DNA from: Cymodocea nodosa
Taxonomy: Eukaryota > Streptophyta > Magnoliopsida > Alismatales > Cymodoceaceae
Assembly: GCA_036874045.1 (NCBI GenBank)
Contig: CM072345.1
Span: forward strand, 3,125,501-3,189,500
Direction of reading: 5' to 3'
DNA length: 64,000 bases
Shown: piece after piece, positions 46,916 to 58,338 of the stretch
Layout: each line of letters begins with the position of its first letter
Position numbering within the stretch: position 1 is the first letter of the stretch
The notes under the pieces: model-generated
The model's database searches: none
What the model was told of the DNA's origin: nothing
What the model saw: the letters and a program-made list of their open reading frames with translations, nothing else
Position numbers and translations under genes: made by a program

Positions 46916-47145
46916 AAAAAAAAACAGAGAGGTTCAACCGATACTTTTTATATATATAAATATATATATATGTATATATGTATATATATTTTTTGAATTG
47001 GTTGAACCGAACATGTTCGGTTCAACCGATACTTTTTATATATATAAATATATATATGTATATATATTTTTTGAATTGGTTGTTCGAGAAAACCGATACT
47101 TTATATATATATAAATAAATATATATATATGTATATGTATTTTAA
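46916..47145. repeat. Minisatellite of about 80-bp units with ggttcaaccgatac and (ta)n
   Basis: Three consecutive imperfect units, each with an aaccgatactttttatata start, a ta/tatg-rich core and attttttgaattggttg. Start words lie near 46931, 47018 and 47090. The units carry the palindromic ggttgaaccga and cggttcaaccga words found at 43823-43980. Confidence 0.7.
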
Positions 47146-47460
47146 GATTAAAATAATAAGAATAATTTATAATCTATGGTTTGAACTAATAGATTTAAGA
47201 TTTCAACCAAAATATATTATAAAACACTACCTAAAATTGTGTAATTAATACATCAATCTGTAATTTTATTTTTAAAAATGAAAATAATATTAATGACTTG
47301 AAAAAGTATACATGCTCTAATTATTACAACATAAATTTAAAAAGTAGTCTAAAAGTACAAAGAATCCAAAGTTTTACAACATCAATCTACACAATAGTCC
47401 AAAGATACAAAGCATTCTACTTATTACCTATTAAGATCCAAAGGTATAATATAAATGGAC
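47146..47460. other. AT-rich stretch between minisatellite and transposase
   Basis: No gene seen. It should contain the left terminus of the Harbinger element if that is intact, but no counterpart of the right terminal sequence was found here. Confidence 0.45.
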
Positions 47461-48852
47461 TTAAATAGTCCTTCCATCCCACATTGCCATCATCATATCC
47501 TCACGCATCTTTTCGTTGTTCTTGACTCGTTCCAACCTGTGAATGTCCATCCATATGCACTTCTCCTGTTGGTTGTATATCATCAGTAATATTTAATTCT
47601 TCTAACTCATCTTGTAAATCTTCAAGTAAATCTTCTTTATCAGCCAATCGAATGAAATTGTGAAGTAAAAAACATGCGATCACAATCTTCACTTGTGCTT
47701 CATATGGATATGGCATCTGACCTCGTAAGATTGAAAAACGATGTTTTACAACTCCAAATGTACGCTCAATGACTGTTCTTAGTTGTGAATGCCTGTAGTT
47801 AAAGTTTTCTACAGCATTACTAGGAAGTCTATCATTAACATAATCAGATAAATGATAGCGTACACCTCGAAATGGGCAAATATACTCTGGTCGATTGGGA
47901 TATCCAGCATCTACCAAGTAAAACTTACCTATAGAAGAATAGAAATTAGTATGATAATGTGCATATTACTTGAAAATATACTAATTGCATTTACTTGGAG
48001 GAACTTTGAAACCATTTCGTCTACTAATTGCATCTTGAAGGATACGAGCATCAGCTGCTGATCCTTCCCAACCAGCTAAAATATATGTAAATCTCATATC
48101 AAAATTACATGCTGCCATCACATTTTGAGACAATTCACCTTTCCTATTTCTAAATCTAGCTGTTTCTTGTCCAAAAATAGTTTCTTTGATATGAGTACCA
48201 TCAATAGCTCCAATGCAATCCTATACACATTAAACATCATTTAATCTTATTCCTTAAATAAGATAAAAACTACAATGACATTACAAAAGTCAATACATAC
48301 CTTAAAATATGGATAAACATTTACATCATCTGCAATTTGACTTGGTGTTGAAGATGAAGGTCTTGCTATAAGCACATGATGTAGACGTATTATAGCATTT
48401 AATACTTCATTAAAGTATTTGCTAACACTCTAACTTGAACGACTAAATCGCTCAACTGTTACTCCATACCTTTGATTTTGCCCTACTGTGACAAGGAACA
48501 TGGCAAATTTCTCTTCAACACTAATGTTGTTGGTATCAGCAATAACTCCTTCATTTCTCATTAAAGAACAAAAACTTTTAAACACACTTTGACTCATTCT
48601 GTAAATCTTTCGACAATTGTAAGCTTGATGAGGTTGACAAGGATCTAGTAATCTCTTAATGTAATCTGCACATTCTTTACTATATATACGACTTGTGTTA
48701 TTGTATAGTAATAGTGACGTACTTGCCATTTTTGCTAAAATTGTCCATGACATTAATAGACGTAGTCGCCTTCTTCTAGCCACTTCTTCTTCATCCAGTA
48801 TGAATGAAATTGCATTATCAACTGTAGTAGTAAACATGTCACTGGGATTCAT
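47461..48852 (-). pseudogene. PIF/Harbinger transposase (DDE_Tnp_4), three exons, decayed
   Basis: Nuclease-type transposase that cuts and joins transposon ends. Exon 1 (48852-48301) carries the N-terminal DUF8040-like helical region (YNCRKIYRMSQSVFKSFCSL). Exon 2 (48220-47995) has the first two catalytic acids in GAIDGTH and GWEGSAADARIL. Exon 3 (47928-47461) has VDAGYPN and the third acid in ERTFGVVKHRF. Introns at 48300-48221 and 47994-47929 have GT donors and AG acceptors, and phases join cleanly. About 415 residues, usual for the family. Start ATG 48852; a GTG six bases upstream follows 'tag' and could instead mark an upstream exon. Defects: an in-frame TAG at 48430-48432, and a frame change near 47520 needed to reach the usual ...MREDMMMAMW... 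end (stop 47461-47463). Otherwise the triad is intact. Confidence 0.85.
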
Positions 48853-48884
48853 CCTCACCTACAAAATAACAAGAATATTACGAA

Positions 48885-49050
48885 TATACCATTTCACATT
48901 TCAATATATAAAAGACATTTCACATTTTTAAGGAAATAAAAGACATTTCACATTTTTAAGAAAAAAAAAGACATTTCACATTTTTAAGAAAATAAAAGAC
49001 ATTCGATGTTTCAACTAATAAAAAGCATTTTACATTTCATAATGATAAGT
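48885..49050. repeat. Short tandem repeat, unit about 27 bp
   Basis: Repeats of acatttcacatttttaag followed by an A-rich run, three clear and further partial units. It lies between the two Harbinger genes, upstream of the transposase. Confidence 0.7.
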
Positions 49051-49207
49051 CATTTCACATTTCAATATATAATATCCAGTGTTCATTTCATCCATATATG
49101 ACCTCCCACAAAAAGATTGGAAAGAAAGTGAATTCATGCACAAAACAAACATTTCATCCATTGTAACCATATGCTCACTTCCTAAACCTCAACCATCCAT
49201 AACGCAT

Positions 49208-50209
49208 TTATGCTGGTAAACTTAAGAACATTTTACAAAATTCTGGCTTTTGGAATAACTCCATAGCTTCATATTGTTCTTCTGTAGAAAGACCTTCAAT
49301 CTGAAGTAACGCTGCAACAGCATGATCTAAATAGTTTTTAGTCTTTTCTTTAATATCAACCAACCTTTCCTGTACTTCAACTAATTTTTTTTGTGTATCA
49401 ACCAACTCTTTAAATTGCTCGTTCCGTGTAGCTTGATTTTGTTGATCTATTTCACACATATGCATAATGGCTTTTGATGCATCTTTAAATGAATCTGCTA
49501 TGATTTGATGGGACACTGCATGAGGTCTTGCTCGTCTCTTCTTCTTCTCAGTTGCCACCCTTGAACTTCCTCCTGATGAAGGAGGTAAATCAGAATCCAT
49601 GTCCATTGTTTCCTAAGTAGTATTGAAAGTGTTCATTTCCACATCCTGTGTGTTTGGTACAAACTCTACCTCATCACCTTGTTTAGTCATATTCCCAGTG
49701 GCCATACTACCTTCAAATATTTGTTGCAATTGCTCAAATATCAAGCATGGTTTGCCTTTGTAGCTTTCACACTTTGGATGTGCCTATAAAAAGAAAATTG
49801 TAGTCAAATGGAAAAAGATAAAGATTACAATATTTTATAAGTCATAAGTGATTAAAAAATTAACCTTAACAAACTCTTTCCAAATCTCATCATCAATGTC
49901 AGTGTAACCTTGGATGAAATTCCAACCCCATCCACTCTGGTTGGCAATTTTGGAGTAATTTCGATACATTAGTCGCCAAGTTTTTAAGCGACTTTCTACA
50001 TTCTTCCTTGTGATACCTGTGTTTCTTCTAGTATTGTATTTTTCAATTACTTCATCCCAAGAGCTACCTTTGATTTTTCCATCATGAGTTTTCTTATTTC
50101 CTTCATTCAATACTTCTGCTAAAATATCTAAGAAATACGCATCTGCTTCAACATTCCAACTAATGTAACTTCTACCTCCACCTGTCCTTCCCTTATCAGG
50201 AGTACTCAT
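49208..50209 (-). pseudogene. PIF/Harbinger Myb/SANT-like protein (ORF1), two exons, decayed
   Basis: DNA-binding partner of the transposase; in this superfamily it helps the transposase enter the nucleus and bind ends. Exon 1 (50209-49865) starts at ATG 50209. It contains a Myb_DNA-bind_3-like trihelix: YISWNVEADAYFLDILAEVL, GSSWDEVIEKYN, VESRLKTWRLMYRNYSKI and SGWGWNF. The intron at 49864-49784 has GT and AG ends. Exon 2 (49783-49208) has CESYKGKPCLIFEQLQQIFE, a basic EKKKRRARPHAVSHQ patch (possible nuclear signal) and a long C-terminal helix (KELVDTQKKLVEVQERLVDI) likely to be a coiled coil. About 306 residues, usual for the family. One in-frame TAG at 49613-49615 in the linker. It lies upstream of the transposase on the same strand, the usual arrangement. 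Confidence 0.83.
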
Positions 50210-51471
50210 TTTCTACACAAGCACAATTTCAACAACTACAATAAAACATATGGAATAACAACAATAATACAAATATTCATATGCATTTGCAAATACCATT
50301 ACATTCATATTTTTGTCAAAATCATATAAGAGAATTGCAAAAGTAAAACAATTAATCATTGGACATGCTACACACGTTATGTAAAATGAAATTTGTGGGA
50401 GTTCTACACAAAAGATTGGTCAAATCTTCTATGTGATGTTTGACAAAGGTTTAATTGATTCTTATAACTAATGTGCATCTATTGAACAAAGTGACATTTG
50501 AAACTCATAACATGAAGGAAGAAAATAGTATTATAAACTATTTATAATGGAAACAAATGTTCGACTAGAATTTTTTTTCCTAGATCTCAAAGCAGCATAA
50601 CAAAATAAAATCCAAACTATTGCAAAGGTGGTAGTTAAGAATACTTAGCTATCAAGCAATGTTTCATCTTTCTCACACATACTACAGATTCCATAAATTA
50701 ATGCTACTTTCAATCATCAATGAAAATTAGATATAATAAATTAGCATCAAATGTACAAATCCAGCAAATAAGAAAAGGACCTACTTGCTTATGAAATAAC
50801 TTCACAAATGTAAAAAGTATATGTAAAAATCAGGAATGTTGGGATTAAAATTTGTAACATGTGCAAGAAAACCATTTTGCAAGTAAATTTACAAATTTTC
50901 ATATTAACGAATCAAAACTAAGTTAACTATTCACAAGATAAAATGCTACTAATCAAAAGAGAAATTTTGATTACATATTCTACGTAGCAATATAATTATG
51001 CAAAAAGGTGTATGTTGAAAAATGTGGCTGATAACTCATACGCTGTCTTCAAAGTAACTTTTTAATTGATTTGTTCCAAGGGAAAATTGACCTACAAAAT
51101 ATATGTAATATTAGTTCAGAAGTACACAGAAACTTACCAACTCAAGAAGACGTTTTTTACCATCAACTTGTTGCTGGCTCAAGCAAACATCACCATTAGC
51201 AGATCCCTTGGTTAACAACAACAATCTATTTCGATTTTCACCAGTCAAACATGACAGAGTCAACACTTTCTTTCCACTTAAACATGTTTGACTAGTATTA
51301 TAAACATGAGATCTGGTTTATTACCTTCGTGCATCAGTAAAGCATGCAATAAAATTGGGGAAAAAAATATTCTTCCATCGCACTCGTGTATCAGATGCTA
51401 TTATAGTGATTAAAACAACGGCACTTCGAGTTTATTGAAAGTGAATAAAGATTTGTATCTTTAGGCCAAAC
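50210..51471. other. AT-rich internal Harbinger sequence, no gene seen
   Basis: No recognisable coding sequence. Probably the 5' untranslated or intergenic part of the transposon between the Myb-like gene and the right terminus. A separate older insertion cannot be excluded. Confidence 0.4.
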
Positions 51472-51991
51472 TTATTGGGTGGGCAATGACGGGCGACAAC
51501 AGCTTCGAGCGACAACGGCAGCTAGGGTGATAGTGGAGGCTTCAGGTGACAGCGGCGGCTTCAGGCGACAGCGAGGGCAGGGGTGGTTTCGGTGTGAGGA
51601 GGTTTCGACAGTGCACACCGGAAGCGGCTTCTGTGAGGGCGAGCAGTGAGCGCGACAGTGAGCACGACTGCCAGTGCGAATACGACGATGACTATGAGGG
51701 CGAGTGCGAGCAGCAAGCGTGACGACGAGCACAACTGCAAGTGCGACGGCAACGGCGAGCGTGAGGGAGGGTGAGTGCGTGTGCGAGAGGGCGAAAATCA
51801 CGTGCCCTCTGGGAGAAAATCGCGTGCGCGAGGGTGGGAAAATTTCCGCCGGAAATGGAAATTGAATCTTATATATGGACGGAAATGTGTAAAATTCCTT
51901 TCCGTCAATTGACATGCACACTAACGACTTACAAAAGGAAAGTTTGAACTTTCCTTTCCTTTCCATGAATTCCGGTGTGCACTAACCCCCC
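51472..51991 (-). repeat. GC-rich subterminal region and right terminus of Harbinger
   Basis: Marked GC-rich block (51480-51870) with gcgacagc, gagcgtgac and gagtgcgtg words in an otherwise AT-rich window. A palindromic aaaggaaagttTgaactttccttt (about 51935-51958) and the terminus ending ...gcactaacccccc at 51991 follow. A long minus-strand open frame here (51966-51472) reads low-complexity Ala/Val/Arg/Ser and is better explained by composition than by a gene. Confidence 0.6.
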
Positions 51992-52004
51992 TAAGTGTTG
52001 TTGA

Positions 52005-52500
52005 CCTGAAAAAGGACTCTTGAAATCTGGCAACCTAAGATCCTGATCAGATCTGGGATTGTTGACTGAAAGCTCGTTACATAGGTACATTAGAAAGCTC
52101 CTGTATGATTTATGCTTGTCAAATTAACTTTTAAAGTACAAAAAAAATAAATACATATACTGTTCTGAAAAGATACAAGTGTTTTGTGAAATACAGATAT
52201 CTTATGAATCGAGTATATATTCTGTTATCTAGAATTGCTGAAATATGAATCTAGAATTGACTTTTGAAGTTGTTTAATGGAGATACAATTCTTTATTCTA
52301 CTTGTCTTAATCATATTGAATGAGATTGTACTTTGATTCGTATGTTGTTGAAATTTCTTCTAGAAATCTTATTGGAAAATTCAGGATGACAGATGATGAA
52401 AAGAAGAACCAACGATAATATAATTAACACTTACGTGATTATGATATATTTTGTATGTAATTTGCATATATTCTAAGTATATTTGCAGGTTGATTACTGA
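52005..52500 (+). repeat. Dispersed repeat H (LTR-like), plus-strand copy
   Basis: TGTTGACCTGAAAAAGG start, matching 1091-595 in reverse orientation over roughly 500 bases. It stops at about 52510, where G-type LTR sequence begins. TG start and position are LTR-like; no primer site or purine tract seen. Confidence 0.5.
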
Positions 52501-52510
52501 AACATACAGA

Positions 52511-53454
52511 ATATCTATATGATAAGTTATCTCTAACTATCCGAAATGCAGTTGAGCATCGGATAGTTAGACTTGTAACTCTCCGAAATGTTTCTTTTAT
52601 TATTAAACTACTACTGACACATGTCGAGATTTGGTAGATTTACTTAAGTTATATATCGGTGAGTTATCTGTAAGTATCCGAAATGCATCTAAGCATCGGA
52701 TAGTTAAGTTTATAAGTATCCGAAATGCACTTGAGCATCGGATAGTTAAAGTTATGCACGTGTTTTATAGTTAAATCAATGAAGAAAGTTTGTTGAGTTA
52801 TCTATAACTCCACGGACTATTTATTTTCTAATATGCCACTGTAGCGATTGCAGAAACAAGACAGTTAGAAGGAAAAACCACGATCGCATGTATTATGTAG
52901 GAATTCACTCGTCGAAGGGAGAAGAAATCATCGTCGTTGATATGAATAAAGGAAATCCAACCGACCATTCAAGCAGAAGTAGCTACCACTGAAGAAATAT
53001 AAAAGAAAAGAAAAAGAAATAAAGTGTGTGTGATCGATGGGTATGGCCAGTGTGTACAGAGGAGGAGCACCGAACTTTCTACTGATAGTATCGGCAATTC
53101 TCTAAAGTACCACACCAACCATCATTACCACCACCATAATCACCAACCATCGGAGGTCTGTGAGGATACTTTCCTGATGTCGGGTCGATTCTGAGACAAA
53201 CACAGTGCTTGACAATCATTGTGAGGAGTGATCGTGTCACGGGAAGGGAAGTCATTTTCACCAAGCGTCGACTCATATTTCAGGAGATCGTAAAGCTTCT
53301 AGCCTTGGCTTCGGGTTGATGCCTGTATGCTGAAGAGGAGATCATCTTGCAATTCTGGACTCATGATTCTATAGGAAGAGGAGACAGAATTGTAAGTGGT
53401 TTAATTTTCAGTGGTGTAATCGCGTCATATGTAGTGACAGAAGTATTTATTACT
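52511..53454 (+). repeat. Partial gypsy LTR, family G, copy G3
   Basis: Corresponds to about 36205-36487 plus 37726-38390 of the G2 LTR, with high identity by eye (around nine in ten bases). It thus shows the LTR state without the solo copia LTR. It begins with atctctaactatccgaaatg. At 53455 it passes directly into RT coding sequence. It may be the 3' LTR of G2 or the 5' LTR of the next element. Confidence 0.75.
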
Positions 53455-56400
53455 GTTGTGGAAAACAGCAATCATGAGCTAGTACCCACTAGAGTGCAAA
53501 TTGGATGGCATATATGCATTGATTATAGAAAACTTAATGCCGCCACTAGGAAGGATCATTTTCCCTTGCCTTTTATGGACCAAATGTTAGAAAAATTAGT
53601 AGGGAAAGAATATTATTGTTTCTTGGATGGTTATTCTAGATATAACCAAATTCCTGTTGCACTCTATGATCAAGAGAAAACCACATTTACTTGCCCTTTT
53701 GGTACTTTTGCATTTTGACGCATGCTCTTTGGTTTATGTAATGCTCCTGCAACATTCCAAAGGTGCATGACTAGAATCTTTTTGGGCGTGATTGATAGAT
53801 TTCTAGAAATTTTCATGGATGATTTCTCTGTAGCAGGACCTTCCTTTGATGTTTGTCTTAAGAATCTAGAGTTAGTTTTAAAAAGATGCATAGATAAGAA
53901 TTTAGTATTAAATTGGGAGAAATGTCAATTCATGGTGCAACAAGGTATTGTGTTGGGCCATGTTGTATCTAAGAAAGGGTTGGAGGTAGATAAAGCCAAA
54001 GTAGATTTAATAGCCAACCTACCACCTCCTAAATCAATTAAAGATATAAGAGCATTTTTGGGTCATGCTGGGTTTTATAGACGGTTTATTAAAGATTTTA
54101 GTAAGATTGCTCATCCTTTGACTAGTTTATTATCAAATGATAATAAATTTGAATTCTCTAAAGAATGTCTAGAAGCCTTTGATGAGCTTAAGGGAGCCCT
54201 CACATCTACACCTATTGTACATCCACCTGATTGGTCTCTTCCATTCGAGTTGATGTGTGATGCGTCAGATTACGTGATTGGTGCTATGTTGGGGTAGAGG
54301 ATTGACAAATCACCACAGGTAATTTACTATGCAACTAAAACTCTTAATGTAGCCCAATTGAACTATATAGTAACTAAGAAAGAATTTCTTGCTATAGTCT
54401 TTGCTCTTGAGAAGTTTAGACCTTATTTGCTAGGTTCTAAGGTTGTTGTTTTTATAGATTACTCTGCCATTAAATATTTATTAGCTAAAAAGGATGCTAA
54501 GGCTAGATTGGTTAGGTGGATTTTTCTTTTACAAGAATTTGATTTAGAAATAAAAGATAAAAAAGGATGCGAGAATGTAGTTGCTGACCACTTGTCTCAT
54601 ATTGTCACAACTCAAGGGGAGTCACCCATTAACGATTCATTTCCAGATGAACAGTTAATGGTGATCACTCCAGTACCTTGGTTTGCAGATATTGTGAATT
54701 ATCTTGTGACAAAACAATTACCTAGCAATTGGTCAAGGCAAGACATTAAGAGATTTTTGGCTAGAGTCAAGGAATTTTATTGGGACGTGTAGTGTATCAA
54801 TTTGTGCATTTTATATATGTTAATTTATGCATGTTAAGGATTATAAAGTGCAAATATATATGTTCTAATGTGGAATTACATGCAAATCATATTTTTAGAC
54901 ATATACATGAATTAAGGATTAAATAGTCAATAATGCATAAATTTATCCTTTATTAAATTAACACCTAGTCAATTAGCCCATGTGTAGATATAAGTAATTT
55001 ATATATTGATTTCATGTATGTCTTAAAAGAATTATCATTAAGATATGAAATCAAATAATCCTCAATTGAGCAAGCAATATATTATGCACATTTCATTTTT
55101 TGCTTTATAATTGAGTAGCAATTTATGTGTAATGTGCATATGCATTTAATGTTATGCTTGAGTTGTTGATAATAGGTGAGGATGTAGACCCTTGGATTAA
55201 ATCATGAGAAATCAACAACTCATGGTCGTCCAATTCAAACTCCAAATCAATCCATCAATCAATCAATCAATGATTAAAACTTGCCTAAATTAGAAGGTCT
55301 CAATTGGAAGGAGTTTGAAATATTCCCATAGATGGATGACAATGGAAAGTAAAAGAGGATGGTTGGCCAAAGGAAAGATCATCTCCTGTTTCTCCTCCAC
55401 GCAAGGGCAAGAACTCCAACTCCAATTTTTGTCCATCCTCTTTCACCCAAGATTTTGGAAGAGTTTTCCTCCAAGATTGGTGAGCTTAGGCGCCTTCCCC
55501 CCTCATTCTAGAAGACCTCCTATTCTCCACTCCAAGCCAACATACGGAAGGATCTCCACAGGTGAATTTGGTGGTATTGGAGGCACGTGTGCAGCATTGG
55601 AAGAGCTTGAGACGTGATCTTCAAGGTGAGGTAATTAGGAAGCATCAAAGTTGAAGAAGAAAGCCAACAAATCCATGTATCTTGGAAGTGGATTGAGGAC
55701 GTGCAACCCATTTTCTCCAAAGCAAACATAGGCAGTTCCGTTTAGACGTGACTTAGCAAGTGGTGACAGCCTTGTAGAGGAGCGGACAAAGTGGTTCATC
55801 ATCAAATAAAGATCAAATGCTTGAAGAGAAGTGGATGAATTAAAGGTAAAAGAGAAGGGAGAGATCCTCATACTTGTAAACATATTTTCATATCAAATGT
55901 GTATGAGTATTTAGGTATTTTAAATTTATAAATGTATGCACGTTTAGGATCTTTGTTAAATGTTTATTTCTTTAATTTAAATAGTTTTTTTAGATTAGAA
56001 CTCATGGAATATAGTTGCTTTATGTGAATATATGAATGTTGTGCATAAAACTAACTCTTAACCCTTGTGAATGCGTGTATATCCTATTTGTTGTAAATTC
56101 CAGTGTAGGTTCCGTTTTGTTATATGTTGTACGACTTGATTTCTCCGAGTTATATGTCGTGTTATAGCTTATTTTGTAAGTACTTTAAGTGTACAGTACG
56201 TATGCAGTGTTGTTGGAATTTTTTAGAATGCATTTCTTTGGTTTTTCGATTATTCTTTTGAAGGTAGCATCTGCTCTATTTTACTAGTCGAGTGACAGAA
56301 ATTGTGCTCGACGCCTTCGTGTTGCCTTGCTTTTGTGCGTTCCAAAATGTTTTTTTTGTAAATTTTCGTTATTAGAAAAACGAGTTATCTTTCAAGGCGC

Positions 56401-58073
56401 GTTGATTTCATGGTGTTTCGTGGAGATTTGATTGAGTTATATTTTTAAATCGATAGTGCATTTTTGGAAAGTTTTCAAAATTGTTTTGCGCACTGTTTAT
56501 GAATCCGACTTTGCCATTTTAAAGACAACTCAATGACCTTTCCAACCAATATTTTCTCTGGATTTTTCAATGTCCAAGTTGGAAGAAAGGAGAGTTAGAA
56601 TTCAGACTAATTTCTATGATTTCAGAAACGTGAACTTAAGATTTTCTTGAGTTTTCTAGCTATTAGCTCTAGGAATTAACAAGTTTTATGCTACCTTTGA
56701 AATCTTTATTGTATTTTTGTAAATTGTAACTTAATTGCACGTAATTAAAGTTTTAATTGTGGATTTAATAGAGTGGATGTTTTACCAAACAATCATTTTA
56801 ATAAAATTATTTAAGACAAACTCCTTGTGGATTTGACCCGTACTTGCACATGCTTATTACAATGGGCACTGTGCGCTTGCGGTTATAAATGTAAAATTTG
56901 CGCTTTTGCCATTTAATTTAACAACATATAAAAGCATTACAGGATGATCCCTATTTATATAAATCCAACCTTGATTTGATTCTGCGGAGATGTATTCTGG
57001 ATGCTAAAGTTTACAGCATGCTATCATTTTGTCATGACCAACCTACTAGTGGTCATCTTAATCCGAGTAAGACGGCCGCAAAAGTTCTTCAGTGTGGATT
57101 CTTTTGGCCAACATTATATAAAGATGCATACTCCTATGTGAAAAATTGTCTTAATTGTCAACAAGCAAGTAGATTGACTAGAAGAAATATAATACCACTT
57201 AACCCAATCATTGAAGTCGAAGTGTTTGATGTGTGGGGTATTGATTTCATGGGACCCTTACCTAATTCTGAAGGTTTCTTGTATATTTTATTAGCCATTG
57301 ACTATGTTTCAAAATGGGTCGAAGCTATTCCCACCCGCACTTGTGACTCTAAGGTAGTTATTAATTTTCTAAAGAGTAACATTTTTGCAAGATTTGGCAT
57401 TCCTAGAGCAATTATTAGTGATAGGGGAACTCATTTCTACAATAGAAATTTTAAAGCGTTGATGAAAAGATATAGAGTAACGCATAAAATGACAACCCCC
57501 TATCACCCACAGACGAATGGATAAGTAGAGAATGCCAATAAATAGATTAAACAAATATTAGAGAAAATAGTGGGGAAAATTAGAAAAGACTAGGCAGAAA
57601 AGTTAGATGACACATTATGGGCTTATCGGACTGCGTATAAGTTAGTTTTAAATATATCTCCTTATAGAACTATTTTTGGAAAAGCATGTCACTTACCAGT
57701 AGAGCTTGAGCATAAAGCTAGATGGGCCATTCAAAGACTTAACCTAGATTTAACAACTGCTGGTAAGAAAAGGAAATTTCATTTGAATGAGTTGGAAAAA
57801 TTAAGACAAGAGGCATATGAAAATTCGAGAATAGTGAAGGAAAGAAGCAAAATATTCCACGATAGTAAGCTTTCTCACAAAGAATTTAAAGTAGGGCAAG
57901 AAGTATTATTGTATAATTCTAAGTTGCATCTATTTCCTAGGAAGTTGAGAACACGGTGGATCAGACCATTTGTAGTAAGGAACATATTTCCCCATAGAGC
58001 AGTAGAAATTGAAAATCCTAAGACTAGGGAAGTCTCTAAGGTCAATGGACATTGTCTAAAACCATTCTTATAG
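53455..58073 (+). pseudogene. Athila-like gypsy pol G3 (RT, RNase H, integrase), split by a solo LTR
   Basis: RT (53455-54180) has ICIDYRKLNAATRKDHFPLP, CFLDGYSRYNQIPVA, FGLCNAPATFQR and the catalytic EIFMDDFSV. RNase H (about 54230-54620) has [14 protein letters not shown] and YWDV ending the left portion at 54784. A solo LTR sits at 54788-56941. Integrase resumes with a finger (CHDQPTSGHLNPSKTA, CLNCQQ), core [19 protein letters not shown] and TTPYHPQTNG. The C-terminal [11 protein letters not shown] runs to 58073. A better-preserved relative of G2 pol, broken at several places. Gag and protease are not found upstream; a gag lies downstream at 58339. Confidence 0.87.
54788..56941 (+). repeat. 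Solo LTR, family J, inside pol
   Basis: 2154 bp, TGTAGTGTATC to agcattaca, flanked by ggacg (54783-54787) and ggatg (56942-56946), one base different. Its right end carries gacccgtacttgcacatgc and gggcactgtgcgcttgcgg, relatives of the G LTR end, so it is gypsy-like. Related partial copies lie at 35085-35800 and 60190-61653. It has a (tcaa)n run at about 55245-55272. Open frames inside are not genes. Confidence 0.85.
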
Positions 58074-58338
58074 CAAAGATCCCTTGGGCCTGGAGAGAAG
58101 ATCGCTTTGATCAATGTTGTCTATACTAAAACTATTAGCTAGTGTGTTGTTTTTCTTTATCTTTATTATTGTTGACTTTATTAGTTAGTTTTTATTTCTA
58201 TATGTTTTTGTGTTATGTAAGTATTTATTTTCAGTCATTTTACTTACCTATCATATATGTAGGTGTTGGGATTCAGAGATCATTTTCACTGTAAGTGTCA
58301 CATTTATTTTCTTTGCGTGCATATTATTTCTTTTATAG
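58074..58338. other. Spacer between pol G3 and gag
   Basis: 265 bases, T-rich, no primer site, purine tract or LTR start recognised. This is the interval that would have to hold a recombination or insertion junction if pol and gag come from different elements. Confidence 0.5.

Larger units (their letters stand above)
47461..51991 (-). mobile_element. PIF/Harbinger DNA transposon with transposase and Myb-like gene
   Basis: Two divergently positioned parts of the standard plant PIF/Harbinger pair, both on the minus strand here: a DDE transposase (47461-48852) and a Myb/SANT-like protein (49208-50209). The right terminus reads, inward on the minus strand, GGGGGGTTAGTGCACACCGG, and is followed outside by taa, the usual 3-bp target. 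The outer ~500 bases (51470-51990) are GC-rich. The matching left terminus was not found, so the left end may be lost or diverged. Both genes carry inactivating changes, so this copy is probably not autonomous. Confidence 0.85.

Noticed and set aside
46905-47114. Tyr/Ile-rich frame across the ta-repeat
   Set aside because: Produced by the (ta)n and tatg minisatellite; not a gene.
51472-51966. Minus-strand frame of 164 codons, Ala/Val/Arg/Ser-rich
   Set aside because: Arises from the GC-rich low-complexity block inside the Harbinger end; no family features, and a second overlapping frame is also open.
55315-55617. 100-codon frame inside the J solo LTR
   Set aside because: Lies entirely within a non-coding LTR; related partial J copies do not preserve it.
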